A DNA stretch of 64,000 nt from Diphasiastrum complanatum. Its lineage: Eukaryota; Streptophyta; Lycopodiopsida; Lycopodiales; Lycopodiaceae. The stretch is taken from positions 19,602,149 to 19,666,148 of the forward strand of contig CM055106.1 of assembly GCA_029204225.1 (NCBI GenBank). Direction: 5' to 3'. The translations under genes were made by a program, and so were the position numbers. Below are positions 24,409 through 33,196 of this stretch, piece by piece (position 1 is the stretch's first letter; every line of letters starts with the position of its first letter). A model generated the notes under the pieces. It was given only the letters and a program-made list of their open reading frames with translations, had not been told where the DNA came from and did no database searches.

Positions 24409-24878
24409 CTGGTCTCGGGTAGCGTGTCCACGCTAGGGACCAATAGACCAACAACCCGTAAGTTAATTGTGACTATAAGAGAATTGGGGCCCTTATGTGT
24501 ACATGGTCATAATTAATGGTTGTAGGCCTAAACACATGGTGGTGGAGTTGGTATGGGTTTATCAATGAGTCAATAGGGAACTGGATGACGTGGCCTTGAT
24601 AGGCTGCAGAGGTGTCCAGTGAGATGTCACAGTGCACTACTAGTGGTGCATGGGCCTTGGAGGGTATAAGTATACCTGCTGGGCTCTCACTAGCGCATGC
24701 TTGATTTGTGATGAGTAGCTACATGCTGCTGGTGTGACTCCTCTTTCCATGACTCTGATTGATCCATAGCTTGGGGGCTAGATCCGTACGATCTAGGTTT
24801 AGTTGGGTTGGTTTAACCTCCACCGGTTCCCATGTGTTGTTGCTTTGTATGGTATGCTCATGTTGTGAGGACTTTATA
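24404..24878 (+). repeat. 3' LTR of the chromovirus, lacking its first bases
   Basis: Aligns to the 5' LTR from its tenth base (CATGACTGGTCTCGGG) to the common end GGACTTTATA. The first nine bases (TGTCATGCC) and a recognisable polypurine tract are missing, which suggests a small deletion at the junction with the coding region. Confidence 0.85.
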
Positions 24879-24883
24879 CTTCT

Positions 24884-26658
24884 CGCATTGATATAAGTTG
24901 TTTTCTTACTCAACTCCCACATACAAGCATTTTCTTTTACACAAAATTATCCATACAACCCTCAACTTCACATACAAATTCAAATCCACATTCTTGATCT
25001 AGATATTCTTGAAAGACTTTCCCAATATGAGTGTTGCCTTGTTGACCAAGGCAACATTTTAAATCTCTTTAATTTTTCATGCAAGTACGTCATGATCATC
25101 AATGCTCCATGAATGTAAACCCTAATTTTCAAGCACAAAGTACCAACAAATTGATATATATATATATAGCCAAATTTTTTGTGGGCACAAGCTCCACATG
25201 CGAGGGGTTTTTTGCGAGCACAGACGCGACCTACAAGTGCGACAAGCACTACTTTTCTGCGACACCAGACTTTTCCACAGGCACAGACAAAGGCACAACA
25301 GGCATGATCAGCTTTTCGCTGGCTTCAACTCGAGCATGCGTGAGAACTAAGGGAAACAATAAATATGCAGTAGATGAGAGATTACCCAAAAACCTATGGG
25401 ATAAAACTTGCATGCCACATGGCAAGCAAGGACCACAGAGAGGGGCAGGCGTGCAGGTACAGGCACAGGCAGACAGGGAACTGAGAGCAGTAAAGATCTC
25501 CTGGGGACACGAGGTGCACAGGCAACTGCACTGCCCATTATCCATATCATGTCCCCAAGAGACGAGCATGCCCATTTCACGACTTTTAGGGGCTTGTCAC
25601 ATATAAACCCATTACCCATTCTTGGCGTCATCCCTTCCTTGAGCACACCACCCGTTCTCACAAATCCACTTCCCATGCCACTACCCAGTCTTTGTGCACT
25701 TCACCCATACTTACCAGCTGAATCAGTCCACCAACAAGGATCAACCTGTTGTAACAGGTGTACTGATCAAAGATCCTTTTCCCAGATTTTACATTACCTG
25801 CTGAACAGGACCAGGTTGGAGGCTGACTCGTTCTCTCCCAACTTAAGAGAGTAGGTTGGAAAGGCTGACCTGTTGCCTGGGTCAGCCTCCCCACGAGTCC
25901 ACATAAAGACATAACTCCTCCCTGCCAACCCGTTCTTGACGTCAAGATCGGCCGGGATCTCAGCATGTGAAGAGGCTCTTACATGCATTAAGAACACCCC
26001 CCCCCTTTCTTTAACACTTCTAAGGAATTTTAGGAATTTTTTTGTTCAAAGCATGTCCTTCTAGTGTTAGGCATTTGAAACTTTGGCTTCAATGTCTCGA
26101 GCATTTGTTTCGATACGTGTTATTTAAAATCTTTGACTCGTTTGATTTTAAGTCAAATTGGAATAAAGCTACACGTTGCTAGAACTGATTGGATGGTAAA
26201 TGTTGGAATGGGATCCACCAATCGCCAAAACTTCCAACCGTATGTGATACTCTTCGTTATAATTATCAAAAAGAGGTGGACAAACTCAGAAACCAAAAGC
26301 CATACTGGTGCTTGTAGGAATAAGAAATATTTACACATCCAGAAAGAGATGCAGACGTCCACCTGAAGTGGGAAAATTAACAAGAGCAAGAAATTTCTGC
26401 AGCTTGCACAAAAGCCGCTTGGAGCCACCACACGACATACATACACTTTCGAGCAAAGGCCGTCAGCAAAGATATCAAGACCGTACTGGCTGGGCTGGAA
26501 ATTCTAACTAGCAAGGGCATTCTATGGTGAAACGTTATCTGCTTCAAAACCCTGTACTGCACAGGATTCACTTGACCAAATGTACCTTATGGATGGCTTA
26601 GGGTTATCGGCAGCAGCCAAAACAAACTGCCTTTAGGCACTCCGCCGCCACCTGATCT
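24884..26658. other. Intergenic stretch between chromovirus and SWIM/RING gene
   Basis: No gene recognised. A short TA repeat lies near 25156-25167 and a run of C near 25995-26007. Overlapping open frames of up to 175 codons at 25079-26000 occur in four frames at once, have biased composition and no family signature, so I do not call them genes. The right part probably includes the 3' UTR of the minus-strand gene. Confidence 0.35.
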
Positions 26659-27636
26659 TCAACCGAAACGAATCCATTCATAACTTTCTGGATAGAGGGC
26701 TTCCAGGCTAGTATCCGTCACTGAATGATCCTCTGAGTAAGATGCAAGATTTATATACCATCCTGGCCCGATTTCTTTTTTCTTACCCTTCTTCTTGAGC
26801 GAGGGATCTTCCCACACAGCTCTGCAGTAAATGCATGTTACTTTACGACCCCGTTTTCCTCTGCTCCACTTCTGAAAGCAATCCCTGTGCACGTTGTTTC
26901 CACAGACCCGACAAAATACCACAGGCTCAACTTCTTTCCCATCTTCCGCTGCCATCGGTTCATAACAGATAGGGCAATCACCATCCAACTCCCTCTGTTC
27001 AACTTTCTCAGTGTTTTCCACCTCCTTCCCTGCCTTGCCTGTGATTTCTTGAAACCTCCGCCTCACACTCTGGCTTGCAAGGGCTGCCTCACTAACCACA
27101 GATTTTTCAAGTAGATCTTGCAGTTCGGGTGATAGAAGAGCCTTCTGCCATACCCTAGGGTCAGACTGGGGCAGTTTCAAGACCCTGAGGTACACAAACA
27201 GAAGATGCTTGCAAACATGACCTCTGCTGAAGTCAGGACATGTGCAGGATGGGATTTTCTCAAGCTTGACAGTGTAAACATTGCCTGTGGCTCCCAGAAC
27301 GAAAAACTCACATGAAACTGGATTTTCCGGATCGCCGATGAGGCTTTTCTCGATGAGATAGAGGCGGTGCTGGTAAGCCCTCTGGATCCTTTCCATGACC
27401 GAAGCAGAAGGTCCAGCAATGTAGCGAGCCATGCGCTTCTCAGGGGCTTGCTTCTTTGGCCGTTTAGAAACAGCAGCATTAAAAGCAGCGGCATCATGCT
27501 TCTCATAGGCATTGCCTCTTTTCCTTGAGGAAGAAGCAACCGATGATGCTGCTGCTGCTGGCGATGGCGATAAAGCAGATCCTGGCGATGATGAAAGCTG
27601 CGATCGACGTGCTTTGCCAGGCTTTATCGACGCCAT
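26659..27636 (-). CDS. SWIM zinc finger and RING-type zinc finger protein (ZSWIM2/MEX-like)
   Basis: A 325-residue single-exon protein. An N-terminal Ser/Ala-rich, basic low-complexity stretch (residues about 5-65) is followed by a SWIM zinc finger, C131-x-C133...C142-x-H144 (sequence SCTCPDFSRGHVCKH). A RING-type finger follows with ligands C221, C224, C242, C245, H250, C253, C268 and C271. SWIM plus RING in this order occurs in ZSWIM2/MEX, an E3 ubiquitin ligase, so a ubiquitin-ligase role is inferred. The ligand order C4HC3 is that of RING-CH or PHD fingers rather than the classical C3HC4. A basic segment KKKGKKK near residues 281-287 may be a nuclear signal. I start at the Met in GCGATGGCG; the frame is open 33 codons further upstream, but that Met has a poorer context. 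Confidence 0.88.
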   Translation of the reverse strand: MASIKPGKARRSQLSSSPGSALSPSPAAAASSVASSSRKRGNAYEKHDAAAFNAAVSKRPKKQAPEKRMARYIAGPSASVMERIQRAYQHRLYLIEKSLIGDPENPVSCEFFVLGATGNVYTVKLEKIPSCTCPDFSRGHVCKHLLFVYLRVLKLPQSDPRVWQKALLSPELQDLLEKSVVSEAALASQSVRRRFQEITGKAGKEVENTEKVEQRELDGDCPICYEPMAAEDGKEVEPVVFCRVCGNNVHRDCFQKWSRGKRGRKVTCIYCRAVWEDPSLKKKGKKKEIGPGWYINLASYSEDHSVTDTSLEALYPESYEWIRFG

Positions 27637-27892
27637 CGCAAAACCTAAAGCAAACGGAGAAAAACGGAGAACTGAAACCCTTTCGGAAAACTCGTTTTTC
27701 AGTGTGAAACGGGTTTCGAGGTCTTTTTGAATCAATTACAAGATACTACTTGCTATGGGAGTAACAAGAAAGGTTGTCCCACAATTTTTCTGACCTAATT
27801 TTTTTTTTAAACCATTTGTCACAGTATCAGCCGACCAATGTTTAATAACATTTACTTTAAGGCAAAGTCATTTCGGTAGACTTTAGGAATGA

Positions 27893-28531
27893 GCTTCTTA
27901 GATGTCACTATGCACCGGTTGGCATTTGAGCTTGTCCCTTCCCTGCTTGTCGTGTATTAAACAACTCACCCCACTGGATGGAGCTTTAAAGCATATTGAA
28001 CAACTCACCCCACTGGATGGAGCTTTAGAGCACGGGCTGGCACGTGTTTGGGATTTGGCCTCAGCCCACTGGAAAGGTACCTGGGAGAAATCTCTCCTGC
28101 GAGTGCCAACACCACTGTCCTGCGAGCATCGATGCCATTTTCTCGCGGGCACTAGCGAGACGTGGCGCCAATTTCCTTAGGGCATCGTTGCCACTTCCAC
28201 GGGCACTGAAAACTTTTCATGGGCACTTGCACCACTCTTTCCCGTGGGCAAGATACCGGTGCCATTTTTTCCCAAGTACCCAACACCACTCTCCCCAACA
28301 ATTGCATGCATGCGCCACCTGCCATTCTCCCGAGCACCTGCATGCATGTGAGATTAGGGTCCAATTTGCAGTTATATGGGTTCATGGAAAAGGCGTGGGA
28401 TTGACTATGGGATACTATTTCTAGCTGCATGGTGATGTGGCACTCCAGATAGCCATTTAAAAATACATATATAATATAAATATATGTGGCTGTCAGCACA
28501 CCGAGGCCAAACCACTACGTGCTTCTTAGAT
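27893..28531. mobile_element. Candidate MULE-like element with 11-bp flanking repeat
   Basis: An 11-bp direct repeat GCTTCTTAGAT lies at 27893-27903 and 28521-28531. The 617 bp between are GC-rich on the left and AT-rich on the right. They share ordered similarity with the MULE at 4520-4917: a CACCTGCA...CATGTGAG phrase, then TATGGGATA, then GATGTGGCAC, then CCATTTAAAAA or a variant. Terminal inverted repeats are not convincing by eye. A tandem 37-bp unit (AACTCACCCCACTGG and onward) sits at about 27961-28030. Confidence 0.45.
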
Positions 28532-28605
28532 ACGAGGCACCCCACACAAGTGCAATGGACTAAAATAAACATTCATTATGTGGCCTTTTGCTAGTCCTTA
28601 GACAA

Positions 28606-28698
28606 GCTTTTAATGCCAAGTATAAAAAGATGCCCATTCATTCTCTCACTTAATGTCCACCCTTGGATGGGCATCTTTTTGAATTTGGCATTAAAAGC
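28606..28698. repeat. 93-nt near-perfect inverted repeat (hairpin)
   Basis: The left arm starts GCTTTTAATGCCAA, then AAAAGATGCCCAT. The right arm is its reverse complement over about 34 nt with roughly five mismatches, separated by about 25 nt. A transcript of either strand would fold into a long hairpin. It could be a tiny foldback transposon or a small-RNA precursor; no TSD was identified. Confidence 0.7.
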
Positions 28699-28699
28699 A

Positions 28700-30509
28700 T
28701 GCCACTATATGGGAACAAAGTATCTTTTACTAAATTGATTCGCGCACAAAATCATAAAAGGTCCCTAATCCGTGAATTTATGTGCAACGTAAAAAATAAT
28801 TATAATAGATAACAATTTTAATCTATTTTTTGAATGATATGATGCTCAAAATAAATTTGCACCACATCTTATGTTGATTTGGGCAAGAGTAAAAAAAAAA
28901 TCTAACCTTTATGTAAGAGAGTGGTATTTCTGTTGACTTTTACAATTGGTAAGCATCATTTAGAATATGCCACAATCTCGTATATTCTAGTGACTTTTAT
29001 GGTAGGTTTGGATGTTTTTTGAAGTTATGCTTTGCCCTTGGCAGACTCTAACCTCGTAAGGTCACCAAAAAGACCATCTCCCGATAAGCGGGACATCAAG
29101 TGCAAGAAAGGGCTTTGAAGAGATAACTCTAGGGTAACGAAGACCCATGTAATGGTCGAAAAACTTGTGATGTGGAGTTATTCTCTTCAAAGATTTCCCA
29201 AATATGTTATTTACTCTAGAGAAATAGAATCTTCTGTAGCTGAGTTACAAGGCATGATTAAAAACCATGTTTTTTGCCCGAGAATAACAATTTTTACGAG
29301 TTTTGACAATTCTTAACCTCACGCGACCTCATATAGATCCTCAAGTACTAGAAATGACCTTGTTCAAGCATCTAACGTATTGGTTGCATCAATTACCAGC
29401 TTGAACTATCAATTCATAGTAAAAAACATCAAATTTTGACCAAAAATAGACTACAACGCTTTAATAATCATGTCATAACATCATGAAATCATTAAGATAA
29501 GATTTAATGACTTCCTAACACTCTATATATACTTTGAAATCATCAATATACAGTAACTTTCGAGTTATACTGGATTAAAATCAAAATTTTAACCAAAACT
29601 GATAGAAACGCTTGATAAATTGCAAGTAATTCGACCCCATCTATGGAATGATACCACCTTACTTGAATCTCAATTCCACCAACATGATGGAAAAACAACA
29701 GTCTCCTACTCAAAAAACAGGAAAAACAAGCAGAAAACTAGATTCAAGAATTTGCCAGCTCCACCTTTTGATTGTCGTAAGCCAAGGCTTTGATGCCATT
29801 GTGAAGATCACACCAAGATCTAGCTTACAATACACTATAGATGACACTGTGCCAACCAAATAGAAGCTTGAGATCAAACCCTAAGAGCCTCACCCCCATG
29901 CCACAACAAATGAATACCAAAGAAAGAGAAAGTTGGTAACTAGAATCATCAAACTGAGAATGTAAATGGGCAAGTGTTGCACCCAAAGTGCCCTGTAAGA
30001 TTCTAAGGGATGACACTCCCTAAAGTCCCAAAGCAAGTTAGGAAGTCAAGGACTGAGCCTCCGACTTGTGGTGAGCCAGATAAGCAAGTCATGAGCTAGC
30101 TATGGAACTCGAGTCATGGCCTTGTCAGCTCTTGGGACCCATGTCTAGGTTGATTCTGCTTGCCGGGATAGCTCTTGGGACCCATATCCAAGAGCTAGAC
30201 TGATTGTGCCAATCTTGCCAGGCTTAATCAGCAAAATAAAAACTAAGTTCAGAAAAGCATGCTTTACGAGACAACCCAAGGTCTATTGAATAGATAGCAC
30301 AAGTTACTACTGATTCTCTCTCCATGCATATAACTGTCACGTACCAAGCACTACTCCACATGTCACTATGTGATTTCTTGGGTCCTCTCAAGGTTACTAG
30401 TACTGAAACAGGCCTTGAATTGAAATTTATCCTTGGCATAACCAATAAGCTCAAAAACTAGAGTACCAAATATTCACACTCATTTTTCCAAATTATCTAT
30501 ATAGAACGC

Positions 30510-30562
<53 letters not shown>

Positions 30563-31190
30563 ATATATATATAAATAAATAAATAAATAAATATGTTATT
30601 CACATACAACCCATATTTATTACATAAAAGAGTTAGAAATATCTCTCTCTTTCTCATACACACAATTGAAAAATTAATTTTTGTCTTTCAATAAATAATA
30701 CCCAATTAAGCTACACATTTTATCATATGTGTTATCAATCTCTCAAATGTGCATTTACTCATAACAAGTTAGTGGGTGACATGGATAGGTACTTTGAGAT
30801 GACCAAAAGGCCAAATTTTTCACATGTGCTAGTTGGAGTTGGGACTCCACCATTTTTTGTTGCATCTGCGATCACTTTGCCACTAACACGATCATAGGTA
30901 TCTGGTAAGAAGGAGCTCAAAGCTCAATGATGGAGAGTCTTGCTACTTCATACATATCCATATCAATGAAGTAACAATTCTTATCCAACTTGACCACCTA
31001 ACTACTGCGATCCAACTCGATGAGTTGTGGACGATCCATCTAAGATATCCCATGCAACACATAAACCCTCTTCACTTTAATGGTAATTGCATCCATACCA
31101 TATTTGAATAAGCTTTCACATCGAACTTGGATAATTATTTGGCTTCCCTTGATAATGCTTTTGCATGGGTTTTTGGGGGCAAGAAGTTTG
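28700..31190. other. Intergenic stretch upstream of PWP2
   Basis: No gene recognised. It holds a short duplicated phrase (AGCTCTTGGGACCCAT at about 30131 and 30171) and the composite microsatellite at 30512-30592. The last few hundred bases form the PWP2 promoter region. Confidence 0.35.
30512..30592. repeat. Composite microsatellite (AC)n (AT)n (AAAT)n
   Basis: About 24 AC units are followed by six AT units and about five AAAT units, uninterrupted. Confidence 0.97.
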
Positions 31191-31203
31191 GCCAAGCGAG
31201 GGT

Positions 31204-31234
31204 TTAGGGTTTTAGGAAGGAGGGTTTAGGGTTT
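31204..31234 (+). promoter_or_regulatory. Two telo-boxes upstream of PWP2
   Basis: TTAGGGTTT occurs at 31204-31212 and 31226-31234, i.e. the telo-box AAACCCTAA on the minus strand, about 225-250 bp before the PWP2 start codon. Telo-boxes are known in plant promoters of ribosomal-protein and ribosome-biogenesis genes, so the motif fits the gene's role. The positions are direct observation; function is inference. Confidence 0.7.
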
Positions 31235-31363
31235 CAGCGAGCAGCAGAGTTGTGATCTCTCGTCACTGGATCGCGTTTTCTCCCTCTCTTTGTTCGCCCA
31301 CAGGCCAATCTTGCGATCCAATCCGCCTTTGCTTTCGCAGCATCTTGTATTTTTGCCAAGTTC

Positions 31364-31460
31364 ATGCTGCCAGGTGCTGCAATAATCTCGATCCTCTGTT
31401 TTCCTATCTTTCTTTGAGGATCAAATGCTTGTTTTTGGAGAATTTACATTTTTCCAATGA
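31364..31460 (+). promoter_or_regulatory. Two upstream ORFs before the PWP2 start
   Basis: uORF1 runs from the ATG at 31364 to TGA at 31415-31417 (17 codons). uORF2 runs from the ATG at 31425 to TGA at 31458-31460 (11 codons). Its stop overlaps the main start as ATGA. If this region is in the mRNA leader, both would precede the main frame and could limit translation. Transcript start and leader splicing are unknown. Confidence 0.45.
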
Positions 31461-33196
31461 ATTTTAAGTTCAGCAATCTGCTGGGCGCTCCCTACAGGGG
31501 AGGCAACGTCCTCATAGTCGGGGATTCCTTGCTGCTCTCGCCTGTTGGCAACAGAATCTCAGCAACAGATCTGGTAAAGTCAGAAAGCTTTACTTTACCC
31601 TCTCAAAACTCTAAGAATATCACCAAGATTGCTGTCTCCCCTAATGGAGCCTTCCTTCTTTCCATAGATGAAGATGGTAGGAGCTTGCTCATCAACCTAC
31701 CACGCCGCGTAGTTCTTCATCACTTCACATTCAAAGGACCTGTTTCTGCTGTCAAATTCAGCCCAAATGGGAGTTTCTTTGCTACTGGAGTGGGAAAGCT
31801 TCTCCAGATCTGGCAGACCCCAGGATTCAAAATGGAATTCACTCCCTTTCAGCTATTTAAAACTTATGGTGGTTGCCATGACACCATCACTGCCCTGGAT
31901 TGGAGTCCTGATAGCCATTGGATCATAGTCGGGTGTAAAGATCTGACTGCCAGAGTGTATTCGATCCAAAATCTTGTCGGGTATCATCCGATTACTCTCA
32001 CAGGGCATCGAAATACGCCGATTGGAGTGTATTTTAGTTCAGAGAAAGTGGGAAAAGACAAAGACAAAGTGACAGGGGCATACACCATTTCCAAAGATGG
32101 GGCGATTTTCAGCTGGAAGTTTCGTTTATCAGAACTGAGTACACTAACTAAGGACGTTTCTTTGGTGGGCACAGAGGCTGTGGCTGATCCTTCCAGGCAA
32201 ACTAGGCCTTTGCAAGCTGTTGCTAATAAGCCAGTGAGGTCCCTTCATGGGGGAAATAAACTTGAAGGCGTAGTGGAAGACGAAGATGACGATTTCACTG
32301 TACTCTTGGATCCAGTACAACCTTCAGAGGGTATCACGGGAGCTGATTCGAATCTGGTGAGTCATCCAACAATCCTTTCCAGCTCAGGTCCCTCACCAGC
32401 AAAATCTGTTACCAAGAAAAAACATAAGACAGAACCAGAGAATACCGAGGCTATGATAAAGGACTCTCAAGTTGGAGGTCAGAAGATCAGAAATGACGGG
32501 GATCTAAGCAGTGCTAAAAATTGGGAGCCTAAAGGCGGTGAATCTCAAAATGAAGCATCACTGCAGGATTTTCAGAATAACGCTCAAAATGGCACAAACA
32601 GGGAGGAACATGAAGATGGTGATGGGAAGCAAGAGGACAGGCGCTCTATTGCTGCTTTTGAAGGAGAACTCATCCAGACAGGTGGAAAAAGGAAAAGGAG
32701 CAAGCAAACTGAGGAAAGCCATGGATATGAGGACAAGATGGAGCCAGATGACGAGACGATGTTGCAAACTACTGGAGTAGTTGGTGCAAAAGCAGCAACC
32801 AACTACACTATCAGACCTGATGCTGGAAAATGGGAACTTGTTAAGAAGCACTTCTTTATGCAAAATGCAAAGCTTACCGCTTGTGATTATCACAAGTCTC
32901 TCAGTATAGTGGTTGCGGGATTCTCAACTGGTATCTTTGGTCTCTATCAAATGCCTGATTTTTCATGTATTCATCTATTGTCCATATCGCGAACTAGCAT
33001 CACAACAACCACATTTAATGATTTTGGGAACTGGCTGGTATTTGGATGCGCGAAGCTAGGTCAGTTACTTGTTTGGGAATGGCAGTCTGAGACTTACATA
33101 CTTAAGCAACAGGGTCACTACTTTGACGTGAATTGTGTTGCCTACTCCCCTGATTCACAACTAATTGCTACTGGAGCTGACGACAACAAACTAAAG
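31457..33196 (+). CDS. PWP2: PWP2 exon 1
   Basis: Codes for residues 1-580: the first WD40 propeller, the acidic linker (about 225-455, with basic patches KKKHK and KRKRSK as possible nuclear signals), and the start of the second propeller up to TGADDNKLK. Donor is AAG|GTTTGC. The frame stays open for 22 more codons into the intron, which is why a naive prediction overruns. Confidence 0.95.

Larger units (their letters stand above)
21037..24878 (+). mobile_element. Deleted Ty3/gypsy chromovirus, 3.8 kb
   Basis: A retrotransposon with both LTRs, flanked by a 5-bp target duplication CTTCT (21032-21036 and 24879-24883). Internal order is PBS, partial RT, RNase H, integrase and chromodomain, which is Ty3/gypsy chromovirus order. 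Gag, protease and the N-terminal part of RT are missing: the sequence runs from the PBS and leader into RT around 21843. The coding part has a stop in RT after DVRT, a frameshift near 22317, a stop near 22455 and breaks in integrase. The element cannot encode its own proteins. The LTRs differ at about nine positions plus one 11-bp gap, so insertion is moderately recent on an LTR-clock view. Confidence 0.92.

Noticed and set aside
25079-25966. Overlapping open frames of 100-175 codons on both strands
   Set aside because: Four frames are open at once over the same biased, GC-richer sequence, none shows a domain motif or splice context, and they are best explained by composition.
27637-27735. 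Upstream Met start for the SWIM/RING protein
   Set aside because: The extra 33 residues lack conservation cues and the downstream ATG has a much better context; not excluded.
31201-31234. Interstitial telomere array
   Set aside because: Only two separated TTTAGGG-type motifs occur, so promoter telo-boxes explain them better.
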